This document shows positions 1-7,592 of a stretch of DNA of 35,670 nucleotides, piece after piece. Within the stretch, counting starts at the first letter, position 1; each line of letters starts with the position of its first letter. Origin of the DNA: an uncultured Clostridium sp. (GTDB taxonomy: Bacteria > Bacillota > Clostridia > TANB77 > CAG-508); NCBI GenBank assembly GCA_946497905.1, contig CAMMMI010000003.1, positions 1 to 35,670 of the forward strand, read 5' to 3'. The position numbers and the translations under genes are program-made. The notes below the pieces were generated by a model. It worked only from the letters and a program-made list of their open reading frames with translations. It had not been told where the DNA came from and made no database searches.

Positions 1-1472
1 CAAAACTTACAATTTCTTTTATGTATTTTATTAATTCTTTTTCTTTTGTATTTTCATAATCTTGTAATTTTACATTTAAATTTTCTGTTTTTTGTATTAA
101 CTCTTTTTGCTCTTTTTTATAATTTTCTGAATATGTAACAAATTCTTTCGTATTTATTATTCCGTTTACTCTATCTTCGTAAGCTGTTTTTAGTATTTTG
201 TTAATTTGATTAATTCTTTTTTTATTATCTATAATTCTTTTTTCTATTTTCTTTTTTTCTATATTTATACTACTTTTGTCTATTGAATTTATAAGCTTTT
301 CTTTATCTATTTTCTCTTGCAAATTTTTTCTTAAATCTTCTACTACAACCTTATTCAAAACACTTTCCCTTATTGCTCTTCTTGTGCAATAATCTTTTCC
401 ATATCTATTATACATGCTGCAAATTGCAACCATATCGTCTTTTAACCCACATTGTTTTTGATATGTATATTTATTATGACATATTGGACAATATAACAAT
501 CCTGCTAATAAATGTTCTGTATTTTCTTGGCGGCGAATATTATGTGCTTTTCTTTTTATAATATCTTGTGCTAATTCAAATGTTTTTTTGTCAATTATTG
601 CTTCATGAGCATTTTCTTTAATTAAATATTCTGATTTTGGAAGTAGCCTATATTTTTTTACTTTATAACTTACCATCTCACCTCTATGTTGTATCAAATC
701 TCCTGTATATACTTTATTTGTTAATATAGATTTTATTGTATTGTGTCCCCATAAATTGCTAATGGATTTACAATGATATCTTGAGTTTCTTTGTTTATAT
801 ACAGATGGGCAATCTATTTTTCTTTCATTTAATCTATGTGCTATATATGCTAAACCTTTTCCATTTATATATTCATTAAATATGTATTTAACTACCTCTG
901 CTGGTTCTTCATCTATAATTAGTTTGGTAATATCATTTGGATGTTTTTTATATCCATATGGTGCAAATGCTCCAATAAATTCTCCTTTTTGGGCTTTTGT
1001 TCTTTTTACAGTTCTTACTTTTTTTGAAATATCTTTTGCATACATATCATTTACTACTGCTAAAAATGGTCCTATGTCGTTATGGCCTGTTTTTGAAAAT
1101 GTATCTACTCCATCATTTACTGCAATATACCTAATATTTCTTGCAGGAAAATAGTTTTCTGTGTAATAGCCAACTTGTATATAATCTCTTCCTAAACGTG
1201 ATAAATCTTTTGTTATTACTAAATCTATTTTTCCTGCATTTACATCATTTATTAATCTTATAAAATCTGGTCTATTAAAATTTGTGCCTGTATATCCATC
1301 ATCTATGTATATATCTACTAAAAACCAGTTTGAATGTTTTCCAATATATTCGCTCAAGAAAATTTTTTGATTTTTTATACTTTCGGATTCTGTTTTTGAG
1401 TCATCATCTCTTGATAATCTTAAGTACATTCCGTACTTTGTAAGTTTTACTTTCAATTATACTTGTTTCCAT
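1..1472 (-). CDS. Large serine recombinase, partial at left edge, +1 frameshift at CGG codon 14
   Basis: Site-specific recombinase of the large serine (resolvase/invertase plus recombinase) family; it cuts and rejoins DNA through a serine-DNA intermediate. The catalytic domain carries YLRLSRDD (Ser20), GYTG and KDLSRLGRD; a recombinase domain follows at about 180-290, a zinc ribbon starting CPICHNKY near residue 328, then a lysine/glutamate-rich coiled coil that runs off the left edge. The start at 1472 (METSIIESKTYKV) has an ideal AAAGGAG ribosome site, but its frame meets CGG at 1433 and stops after 22 residues. Dropping the C gives KVGMYLRLSRDD and the open frame to base 1. A TTG at 1456 or ATG at 1429 could start directly in the long frame but have weaker sites. 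The 46-aa gene upstream is a usual companion. The family is certain; the host element is not identified. Confidence 0.9.
1431..1433 (-). other. CGG +1 frameshift site in recombinase
   Basis: Codons read GTA CGG AAT in the frame of the RBS-supported start. Skipping the C gives GTA GGA ATG TAC, which joins YKV to GMYLRLSR. The zero frame ends at a TGA eight codons later. Confidence 0.8.
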
Positions 1473-1490
1473 ATTGTTAAATTTTCTCCT

Positions 1491-1530
1491 TTCTCATAGT
1501 ACATCATTATTACTATGTCTGTTATGAGAA
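1491..1530 (-). promoter_or_regulatory. Two mutually exclusive hairpins upstream of the recombinase RBS
   Basis: TTCTCATA (1491-1498) is the exact inverted repeat of TATGAGAA (1523-1530). CATAGTA (1495-1501) is the exact inverted repeat of TACTATG (1511-1517). The two stems share bases 1495-1498, so only one can form in RNA. They lie between the 46-aa gene and the AAAGGAG site of the recombinase, where they could modulate translation, or act as a DNA site. Seen directly; function is inference. Confidence 0.4.
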
Positions 1531-1535
1531 ACAAG

Positions 1536-1676
1536 TTATTTATGATTTTGTGTTTTGAATTCTAGCTCTTCGTTCTCTTTGTTGCAAGTCTTTTCTTGTA
1601 AATATATTGGAAGTAATATTTCCATTAGTTCTTGCAATGTTTTTCCTTCGTTTGAATAACTTCTTACTACATTCAT
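1536..1676 (-). CDS. Small protein upstream of serine recombinase (46 aa)
   Basis: Starts MNVVRSYSNEGKTLQELM, with AGAGGTGG 4-11 bases upstream of ATG 1676. No membrane segment. It lies about 60 bases upstream of the recombinase in the same direction. Short acidic and amphipathic proteins of this kind commonly precede recombinases of the clostridial transposon type, so it may be a recombination accessory factor. Function unknown; the call rests on RBS, context and recognisable style. Confidence 0.6.
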   Translation of the reverse strand: MNVVRSYSNEGKTLQELMEILLPIYLQEKTCNKENEELEFKTQNHK

Positions 1677-1779
1677 GTCCACCTCTTTCTTTTTTAATGT
1701 ATATGTTAAGACATATGATTTATTACTTAAAAAAATAGATATAGATTATTCTATATCTGTTACAAGCAATCGTATTTTA

Positions 1780-2442
1780 TTAAATAATATCTAATAATTC
1801 TTTCATTGATCTTATTTTATAATCTGGCTCTATTAAAACTTCTTCTTTTTTCTTCCATTTGTTATTTATATCTTGCTGATACCATATAGTTTTTACACCT
1901 AATACTTTTACTCCTAATAAATCTTCTAGTAGTTCATCACTTACAAATGCTATTTTTTGGTATTCTTCTTTTGGAATTTCTTCAAATGCTTTTATATATA
2001 CTTTTAAATTTGGTTTTCTTTCTTTTACTTCTTCTGAAATAACTACTTTTTTAAAATATTTCCTTATATCTTCACGTTTTAAAATATATTCAACATTCCT
2101 AATAGAATTATTACTTATAATTCCTAGATAATAACCTTTTTCGTATAATTTAACAATAGTCTCTCTCGTCTCGCCATCTAAAATATGAGATTCTAATAAT
2201 AGCATATCAATTTTTTTTAAATCTTCTTCTGTTATATTTAAGATTGATGATAAATCTTTATATATTTCTTTTTCTGTAACTTTTCCTAGAGAGTTTAAAA
2301 TTTGATAGTTTTTCCATTTTCTAAATATATCATCCCATTTTAAATTATATTTTTCTAATATTTTATTTATTTTATCATCAACATTTTCAAATTTACTGAT
2401 TAATGTATATCCCCAATCAAAAAATATATATTTATATTTCAT
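1780..2442 (-). CDS. HAD superfamily hydrolase (220 aa)
   Basis: Haloacid dehalogenase-like phosphatase. Motif I is FFDWGYTL (nucleophile Asp9; the usual second Asp of DxD is Gly, a variant found in some HAD phosphatases), followed by an all-alpha cap at about 20-90. Motif II is IISNNS (Ser110 region), motif III the Lys of ERKPN, motif IV VSDELLEDLLG. Size fits a small soluble HAD phosphatase. It starts one base after the stop of the PPase-family gene, so it is last in the 4306 to 1780 operon. The substrate cannot be read from sequence; a phosphorylated small metabolite or nucleotide is plausible given its neighbours. The altered motif I leaves open whether it is an efficient phosphatase. Confidence 0.88.
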   Translation of the reverse strand: MKYKYIFFDWGYTLISKFENVDDKINKILEKYNLKWDDIFRKWKNYQILNSLGKVTEKEIYKDLSSILNITEEDLKKIDMLLLESHILDGETRETIVKLYEKGYYLGIISNNSIRNVEYILKREDIRKYFKKVVISEEVKERKPNLKVYIKAFEEIPKEEYQKIAFVSDELLEDLLGVKVLGVKTIWYQQDINNKWKKKEEVLIEPDYKIRSMKELLDII

Positions 2443-2443
2443 C

Positions 2444-2824
2444 TTATCTTTCTTCTCCTTTATCTTTTATATTATTTATTTCTTCAATAATCTCATATTC
2501 GAAAAATCTTTCTTGAAATTCTACTAATGCTTCAATTTGTTGTTTAGTATATATCTTTTCTTCAGGAGCAATCACTAATTTATCGTCATCATCATCCAAT
2601 CTATGTATTGCAGCTATACATTTTCCTTCATATTCTTTTAGTGGTTCAAATATTCCTACTATATATGCATCTAACTCTTCGCCATCTCCACTAATTGTAT
2701 TCGGAACATACCCATAATTAATTGGATATATAAAATTCCATTTAGGATGTTTTGAGCCCATTGGTCTATCCATAACAACTTTGACTTTCTTACCTAAAAA
2801 ATCTTTATAACTTACTTTTTCCAT
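2444..2824 (-). CDS. Inorganic pyrophosphatase family protein (126 aa)
   Basis: Resembles the core of soluble family I inorganic diphosphatases: FIYPINYGYVPNT followed by GDGEELDAYIVGI, matching the family pattern YPxNYGfiPxTxxxDGDPLDvlv. The middle metal-binding Asp is Glu (DGEELD), while the first and last Asp remain. At 126 residues it is shorter than the usual 165-180. I chose ATG 2824 (MEKVSYKDF) over ATG 2845 because of GGAG spacing, though 2845 overlaps the previous stop and is possible. It would hydrolyse PPi, or a related pyrophosphate bond, released by the MazG-type enzyme in the same operon. The family is clear; exact activity is uncertain. Confidence 0.8.
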   Translation of the reverse strand: MEKVSYKDFLGKKVKVVMDRPMGSKHPKWNFIYPINYGYVPNTISGDGEELDAYIVGIFEPLKEYEGKCIAAIHRLDDDDDKLVIAPEEKIYTKQQIEALVEFQERFFEYEIIEEINNIKDKGEER

Positions 2825-2838
2825 ATATAATATTTCTC

Positions 2839-3471
2839 CTAACATAATTTTATTTGTTCTAAATTTATTAACCTATTTTCTCTAAAAATCATTTTTAATA
2901 AGCAAGGTGATGTTATATCTAAAACCTCATCGTTATATACTAATTTAACATCCTCGTTTACTTCACACCAATTTAATAGAAAAAATTTTATTGAGCCACC
3001 ATGACTTACTACTGCAATTTTCTGTCCTTCATATTCTTTTAAAATTCTATTGAAAAAATTAGTCATCCTCTGTTTTGTATCTTCTGCACTTTCTCCGTCA
3101 GATGTTTTAAATTGTCTATCTAATAATTGTTCTTGAGAAGGATCTCTTGTTTTTTTATCTTTCATGAATTCGCCTAACTCTTTTAAATTTCCTAGTTTTC
3201 TTTCACTTAAGTTACTATCTAAATTAATAGGCAAATTATTTATGTTTGCAATATATTTCGCAGTAGCTTTTGCTCTTGTATAACTGCTTGACCATATTAT
3301 ATCAATATTATTTAATTCTTTATTTTCACTTAATTTTTTAGATTGCTCTTCTCCATATACAGATAATATTTCTTTTTCGTTAATTATTTGAGGTTCTTCG
3401 TTTGTATTTCTAATTCCATTCTCCTCAATTGTTTGGGCATGTCTAATTAGATATATTATAGTATCTTTCAT
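2839..3471 (-). CDS. Histidine phosphatase family protein (210 aa)
   Basis: Phosphoglycerate mutase-like histidine phosphatase. The N-terminal catalytic motif is YLIRHAQT (phospho-His in RHA), with the second catalytic His in VVSHGGSIKFF. Conserved SSYTRAKATA and the acidic SDGESAEDTKQR region fit the family, and the length is normal. I chose ATG 3471 (MKDTIIYLIRHAQ), with GGAG nine bases upstream; that RBS lies inside the truncated metallophosphoesterase frame. Soluble; likely dephosphorylates small phosphorylated metabolites. The next gene (PPase family) overlaps its stop. Confidence 0.9.
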   Translation of the reverse strand: MKDTIIYLIRHAQTIEENGIRNTNEEPQIINEKEILSVYGEEQSKKLSENKELNNIDIIWSSSYTRAKATAKYIANINNLPINLDSNLSERKLGNLKELGEFMKDKKTRDPSQEQLLDRQFKTSDGESAEDTKQRMTNFFNRILKEYEGQKIAVVSHGGSIKFFLLNWCEVNEDVKLVYNDEVLDITSPCLLKMIFRENRLINLEQIKLC

Positions 3472-3586
3472 TTTTAACAACTCCACAACATATTATTTTA
3501 TCAATTTTTATTTTTTCAAATTCTTCTAGTACTTCATTCAGTGCCACAATATTACTATGTATATCTGTTATTATTCCTAATTTCAT
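3443..3586 (-). pseudogene. Metallophosphoesterase N-terminal stub (47 codons)
   Basis: Good RBS (AGGAGAGG) and ATG 3586. The product starts MKLGIITDIHSNIVALNEV and reaches DKIICCG, the first metal-binding motif (DxH) and second strand of calcineurin-like phosphoesterases, which normally continue GDxVGYGP. Here the frame turns into VVKNERYYN and stops inside the histidine phosphatase gene. About 80% of a normal 230-aa enzyme is missing, so it cannot be an active phosphoesterase. It probably arose by an internal deletion that fused the start of this gene to the next RBS. No CGG codon is involved. Confidence 0.75.
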
Positions 3587-3604
3587 ATATAGCCTCTCCT
3601 AATA

Positions 3605-4306
3605 TCATTTTCTAAAATCTTTATTTAATTCTTTTTCCTCTTCTAAATTTCTTTTTTCTTCATCAACATACTCTAAAAAAATCTTATTATTAAATGTCCC
3701 TTTTCTTTCTGCTTTAGATTTCATAACTTTTTTTACTTCTTCCATATTGTAACCTTTTAATTTCATTATTGCCTTTATAACTTCTATTAGATCTCCAAGT
3801 TCTTCTATGCTATTTTCTTCTATAAACTCATTAGCTTCTTCTAAAACTTTTTTATTTAATTCTTTTAAATATTCTTCATCATTTAAAATTCTGTATTTAC
3901 ATTTTCTACCTGGTTCACTATCAATATCTTCAGGAATTTTATCTCTAACTAATTTATTATAAGTGTATCTAAAACTATTACTTAATAAATCAATTTTTAT
4001 TCCTACAACACCATATTCTTTTTCTTGTTCTTTTGAATAATATTGATACATTGATTTTGTCTTTCTTTCTATTTCATCTTCATCTGTAAAAATCTTTTTA
4101 AATAAATTTTCAAATGTTTTATCTCTGTATATATCTAATACATCTACCAATATTTTTTCTTGTAAATCTGGCAATTTTGAAAATTCTATTTTATCGCCGA
4201 TTTTTACTTTTTTCCTTTTTTCATCATATAATCTAAATTCTATTGTTTTTGTTCCATTTTTTATTCTTTCAAATGGACTTTCATTTAATTTCATTTTATG
4301 AATCAT
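3605..4306 (-). CDS. ASCH domain - MazG-like pyrophosphohydrolase fusion (233 aa)
   Basis: Two-domain protein. Residues about 1-110 look like an ASCH RNA-binding-type domain (MKLNESPFERIKNGTKTIE, with the GxKxxExR signature). Residues about 115-215 are an all-alpha NTP-pyrophosphatase domain of the MazG/PRA-PH-like group (YNKLVRDKIPE; metal ligands EEANEF and EELGDLIEV; then KAERKGTF). MazG-type enzymes hydrolyse non-canonical NTPs to NMP and PPi. The C-terminus is lysine- and glutamate-rich. First gene of the 4306 to 1780 operon, behind promoter 4346-4374. Domain assignments are strong; the RNA or nucleotide ligand of the ASCH domain is unknown. Confidence 0.85.
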   Translation of the reverse strand: MIHKMKLNESPFERIKNGTKTIEFRLYDEKRKKVKIGDKIEFSKLPDLQEKILVDVLDIYRDKTFENLFKKIFTDEDEIERKTKSMYQYYSKEQEKEYGVVGIKIDLLSNSFRYTYNKLVRDKIPEDIDSEPGRKCKYRILNDEEYLKELNKKVLEEANEFIEENSIEELGDLIEVIKAIMKLKGYNMEEVKKVMKSKAERKGTFNNKIFLEYVDEEKRNLEEEKELNKDFRK

Positions 4307-4330
4307 ATTTTTTACCTCTTTTCTTAACTT

Positions 4331-4374
4331 TTATAAATTATACTAATTATATAATTTATAAATTACTATTGCAA
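4331..4374 (-). promoter_or_regulatory. Promoter of phosphohydrolase operon with overlapping 12-bp inverted repeat
   Basis: Minus-strand -35 TTGCAA (4369-4374), 17-base spacer, -10 TATAAT (4346-4351), 40 bases upstream of the ASCH-MazG start. A perfect inverted repeat, TTATAAATTATA (4331-4342) and TATAATTTATAA (4350-4361), covers the -10, so an operator is possible. The repeat is pure A/T and could be chance in this AT-rich DNA. Confidence 0.65.
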
Positions 4375-4396
4375 TACCATTTTGCCTTAATCTCAA

Positions 4397-4427
4397 TAAA
4401 AAAGACTACTAACCTAAATTAGTAATC
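4397..4427 (-). terminator. Intrinsic terminator after the sigma/VanY operon
   Basis: Minus-strand stem GATTACTAA / TTAGTAGTC (9 pairs with one G-T), loop TTTAGG, then TTTTTTATT. It lies about 55 bases past the 66-aa gene and ends the 7213 to 4481 transcript before the next promoter. Confidence 0.8.
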
Positions 4428-4480
4428 CATTCCAAAATCCTAAAATAACTTGTTTTTAATTTCTATCCTAAAGGGAATTG

Positions 4481-4681
4481 TTACCATGCACAATTCATTG
4501 TAAATGCTACTTTATTTTCATTTGTCTGTACATTATAAATTGGTAATAATTTTGTATTATTCGCTGATGTTTCTACAGTATCACTGTCTTTCATTGTTGT
4601 TGCTAGTCCTAAAAGCAATACAATCGTTATTACAGATACTAAATATGCATATATTTTTTCTTTGTTAAATATTAAAAACAT
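4481..4681 (-). CDS. 66-aa membrane-anchored protein matching only the N-terminus of a PdaB-like deacetylase
   Basis: One N-terminal membrane segment (about residues 10-29, AYLVSVITIVLLLGLAT), then an extracytoplasmic tail ending KLLPIYNVQTNENKVAFTMNCAW. That tail matches the start of sporulation-type polysaccharide deacetylases of the PdaB group, which read KxLPIYxVxTxEKKVALTFDCAWG before the catalytic domain. Here translation stops exactly after CAW and the Asp is Asn, so no catalytic domain exists. It has a perfect GGAGG site inside a hairpin (4686-4733). Either a truncated gene kept in place or a real small envelope protein. Last gene of the sigma factor operon. Confidence 0.7.
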   Translation of the reverse strand: MFLIFNKEKIYAYLVSVITIVLLLGLATTMKDSDTVETSANNTKLLPIYNVQTNENKVAFTMNCAW

Positions 4682-4685
4682 AAAA

Positions 4686-4733
4686 AAACCTCCAAGTTAA
4701 AGCTATTTAATTTTATGCTTTATTTTGAGGTTT
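4686..4733 (-). promoter_or_regulatory. RBS-sequestering hairpin / attenuator before the 66-aa gene
   Basis: Minus strand: AAACCTC (4727-4733) pairs with GAGGTTT (4686-4692), continued inward by TAAAGC/GCTTTA (4698-4703 with 4717-4722). The 3' arm contains the GGAGG ribosome site and runs into TTTTTTT just before the ATG. The same element can therefore act as an intrinsic terminator between vanY and the last gene, or block its translation. Confidence 0.65.
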
Positions 4734-4754
4734 CATTACTAATTTTTTATAATT

Positions 4755-5552
4755 TTAGTTTTCATTTTTTATATATTCTATATATTCTTCTAAACACATA
4801 CCTAACTCATTAATCTTTTTGGCATGTTCTTGTCCAACATATCTCCAATGCCAAGGTTCATATAATATTTTTGTTATATTTTCTTTTTCTTTAGAGTATC
4901 TTAATATAAATCCATATTCTTGTGCATATTGTTTCAACCATGTAAAAGCCTTTGTTTTTTCGAAACTTTCATCTACATAATTGAAGTCTACTGCTAGTCC
5001 TAAATTATGTTCGCTTTGTCCTGCTTTGGCTAATTGTTTTTCTGTTAATATCTGGGCTTGTTCTTGATTATTTCCTTGTCTTAAATACTTATTTATACTA
5101 TTATCATATAATTGTTGTTGATATTCTATAGTTCTATATGCTGATTGTACCCATATATTATTTATTCCAGAATTTCTCATTGTTAATATCATATTATTTA
5201 AATCATTTATTGCTCTTTTATCAAATTTTCTTGTTTTATCTATGTCAGCTAATTCAATTTGATAGTTTTCTGGTAGTGGATTTTCACTATTTACCAGTAT
5301 TATTTTCCAATCATTAAGTTTATTATTTTCAGTAGCTGATGAATTGTTTTCTTTTTCTATATTTTCTGTTGTATCTATAATAGTATCCTCATTTTTATAA
5401 TTTTGTGTATCTGTTTTTTCTGCTTCGGTAGATACTTGCATTGTTTGCTGGCTTTCCTTATTTATTTGTTTACTATTTTTTATTATAAAAAGATATGATA
5501 TTATTACAAGTATTAATATTAAAACTACTATTACTAATATTACTTTTTTCAT
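4755..5552 (-). CDS. VanY-type D-alanyl-D-alanine carboxypeptidase (265 aa)
   Basis: Membrane-anchored peptidase of family M15B that trims D-Ala from peptidoglycan stems or precursors outside the membrane. An N-terminal membrane segment spans about residues 3-24, a Ser/Thr/Glu-rich linker runs to about 80, and the M15 domain covers about 95-250: SAYR (137-140), GQSEHNLGLAVDF with zinc ligands His182 and Asp189, and EPWHWRYVG with catalytic Glu232 and ligand His235. All key residues are present. RBS AAGGTGA, ten bases after the anti-sigma gene stop. The context suggests a cell-wall gene under the ECF sigma factor encoded upstream. Confidence 0.93.
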   Translation of the reverse strand: MKKVILVIVVLILILVIISYLFIIKNSKQINKESQQTMQVSTEAEKTDTQNYKNEDTIIDTTENIEKENNSSATENNKLNDWKIILVNSENPLPENYQIELADIDKTRKFDKRAINDLNNMILTMRNSGINNIWVQSAYRTIEYQQQLYDNSINKYLRQGNNQEQAQILTEKQLAKAGQSEHNLGLAVDFNYVDESFEKTKAFTWLKQYAQEYGFILRYSKEKENITKILYEPWHWRYVGQEHAKKINELGMCLEEYIEYIKNEN

Positions 5553-5562
5553 TTATTTCACC

Positions 5563-6666
5563 TTATATATTTTTTATTGATTTTTCTGTTTTATAATAAT
5601 TATAACTATATCCGCCTATTATTTCTCCTGTTGTTACATCAATATAATATGAATAATATTTATTTTTTTCTTCATTTTCACTTTTTGGTATATTGTATTC
5701 TAAACATACAACCCACACTAATCTTACTTTATTATCTGTTTCATAGTATATATATTGCTCTCCTTCTTTTGGAATTTCTTCTCCTCTTTCTTTTTTATAT
5801 ACTTCACTATTCATTTTTTCAATTCTTTTTTCTGCCTGAATATTAGTTATATTATTTTCACCTTGTATTTGTAAGTGTTTATTAGTTGCTATTTGTATTG
5901 CTTGTTCTTTTGATATCTCTTCTGGATTATTTTCAAATTTGTTATTTTCTATACAGAAATAGTACAATTCATTTATTTTTGGAATCCAAGCTACTGAGAT
6001 TGTTTCATATGGATTTAATAAATCATTATACTTTTTATAAAAGGTTGCATACCATATATACACATCTTTTTCATTTTCTGCATTACCATTTATTTTTATT
6101 AATTCATATTCTGAATTATCTAGTTTATATTTATTACACATTTCCTTTGCTACTTCTATTGCCTCTTCTTTTGTTGAACGATTATTTACGATGTCTTTCC
6201 CTGTTGTTGATGAATAAATTTCTTTAAAGTCTCCTGTATTTCCGTCTATACTTATGCTTACAGGACTATTAGTGTATAATAACCATTCATTTTCGTTGTC
6301 TTTAAAACTTTTACTTAAAAAACTTTTCTTTATTTCTAAATTAGTATATTCAAATTTTTGCAATATTTCATTTCCTTTTTCTACCGCTTCTTCTTGGCTA
6401 ATACATTCTTTTTTGTCTTCTTCCGTTATTTCCATATTGAATGTGTATTTTTGTGGTTCTTTCCAAATTGCTTTGTATCCTTGTGTTGTTGCATATACTA
6501 AACCTGCAGATATTCCAATTGTTATTATAAATGTTGCTACTAGCTTTAATACATTTTGATTGGTATTTTTGAATTTTATATTGTAAAATTCTTCTTTAAT
6601 TTTACTAGTTTTTTGTTCTTTATATTTTTGATATATTTCATTCAGATATTGTTTATCAGATATCAT
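5563..6666 (-). CDS. Membrane-anchored anti-sigma factor candidate with PepSY/YcdB-like repeats (367 aa)
   Basis: The cytoplasmic N-terminus (about 1-37) is followed by one membrane segment (about 39-60) and a large extracytoplasmic part. The outer part has repeated helical pieces (ISQEEAVEKGNEIL, STKEEAIEVAKEM, ISKEQAIQIATNK) alternating with strands that end in DGNTGDF or DVTTGEIIGGY, the pattern of PepSY/YcdB-like modules. The ATG at 6666 overlaps the sigma factor stop by 11 bases (GAGGG upstream), so the two are translationally coupled. That pairing and topology are typical of ECF anti-sigma factors. The anti-sigma role is inferred from context; no zinc anti-sigma motif is seen. Confidence 0.75.
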   Translation of the reverse strand: MISDKQYLNEIYQKYKEQKTSKIKEEFYNIKFKNTNQNVLKLVATFIITIGISAGLVYATTQGYKAIWKEPQKYTFNMEITEEDKKECISQEEAVEKGNEILQKFEYTNLEIKKSFLSKSFKDNENEWLLYTNSPVSISIDGNTGDFKEIYSSTTGKDIVNNRSTKEEAIEVAKEMCNKYKLDNSEYELIKINGNAENEKDVYIWYATFYKKYNDLLNPYETISVAWIPKINELYYFCIENNKFENNPEEISKEQAIQIATNKHLQIQGENNITNIQAEKRIEKMNSEVYKKERGEEIPKEGEQYIYYETDNKVRLVWVVCLEYNIPKSENEEKNKYYSYYIDVTTGEIIGGYSYNYYKTEKSIKNI

Positions 6667-7213
6667 ATGTGTATCCCTCACTTTCTAATAATTGTTTTAG
6701 TTTCTTTTTTGCTCTATGTAATAATCCTTTAACTTGTGCTATGCTTTTATCCATTATCTTAGCGGTTTCCTTATATTTAAATCCTTGAAAAATTGTTAAA
6801 TAAATTATTTCTTGATATTCTGGTTTTAGCTTTTTTATCATTTTCTTTATATTCTGATTTTCTTCATTTTTAAAAACTATTTCTTCTAAATTATTGTCTT
6901 CTATACATAAGTTTTCATATTGTAGAATGTTAGTTACTCTTTTTTCTTTTTTTATATAATTTATTGCTCTACATTTTGCTATCATATATAAATATGTTTT
7001 AAATGTATATTTAAAATCGTATTGTTCTTTATTTAATAGTACATATACAAAAACATCTTGTGATATGTCTTCTGCTATTTGTGTATTTTTTGTATATGTT
7101 GAAATGAAGTATATTATTTGTTCTTTGTATTTTAATACTAGACTGTCAAATGCTTTATTGTCTCCGTTTAAATATTTTTTATATAGTTTTTTATCTGTTA
7201 GTTCATTTTGCAT
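6656..7213 (-). CDS. ECF-type RNA polymerase sigma factor (185 aa)
   Basis: Sigma-70 family, extracytoplasmic-function class. Region 2 lies at about 25-95 (LVLKYKEQIIYFI, IAEDISQDVFVYVL, FKTYLYMIAKCRAINYIKKEKR). Region 4 lies at about 125-180 (LKPEYQEIIYLTIFQGFKY, then ETAKIMDKSIAQVKGLLHRA, the helix-turn-helix that reads the -35). Start ATG 7213 has GGAGGAAAACA just upstream. It heads the operon with the coupled membrane protein and VanY, suggesting a cell-envelope stress response. I cannot identify its target promoter in the upstream region. Confidence 0.92.
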   Translation of the reverse strand: MQNELTDKKLYKKYLNGDNKAFDSLVLKYKEQIIYFISTYTKNTQIAEDISQDVFVYVLLNKEQYDFKYTFKTYLYMIAKCRAINYIKKEKRVTNILQYENLCIEDNNLEEIVFKNEENQNIKKMIKKLKPEYQEIIYLTIFQGFKYKETAKIMDKSIAQVKGLLHRAKKKLKQLLESEGYTYDI

Positions 7214-7422
7214 TGTTTTCCTCCATTTTGTTTTGGTGCTTAAATCTTTGATTATTTTTAATTTCATATATTATACAATTTATATTAGTATTTTGTTCTG
7301 TTTTAAAACAAATTTGAAAGTTTTAACATTTGAACATTTTTTATATTCCTCTTTGACTTTCCGTAAATTTGTTCTGTGCTAATTTTATGTTAGTAAAATT
7401 GTGTTCATCTGTATTGTGTGGC

Positions 7423-7533
7423 ATTTTTTATACAATAGAAAAAGGTAACTTCTTTTGAAAATAAAAATTGTTTATTTTCACTTTGAGCCTAAGTAACTTA
7501 AAGTTTCATATTGTTTCCTATTGTATAAAAAAT
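7423..7533. repeat. 111-bp element with 16-bp perfect terminal inverted repeats (MITE-like or long hairpin)
   Basis: ATTTTTTATACAATAG (7423-7438) and CTATTGTATAAAAAAT (7518-7533) are perfect inverted repeats around 79 bases that contain a second hairpin, TGAAAATAAA / TTTATTTTCA with a five-base loop. No coding frame inside and no clear target duplication. This fills most of the gene-free stretch 7214-7592; the remainder is the sigma factor upstream region, where I see no convincing promoter, and the terminator at 7540-7567. It may be a miniature inverted-repeat element or a transcribed structured RNA. Confidence 0.5.
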
Positions 7534-7539
7534 CAAAAT

Positions 7540-7567
7540 AGGATAACATATTATAAAATGCTATCCT
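7540..7567 (-). terminator. Intrinsic terminator of the DUF4190 gene
   Basis: Minus strand: AGGATAGCAT / ATGTTATCCT (10 positions, one mismatch), loop TTTATAAT, followed by ATTTTGATTTTTTAT. It lies 26 bases past the DUF4190 stop. Confidence 0.65.
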
Positions 7568-7592
7568 ACTTATAATTTTATTTACTATTCAA

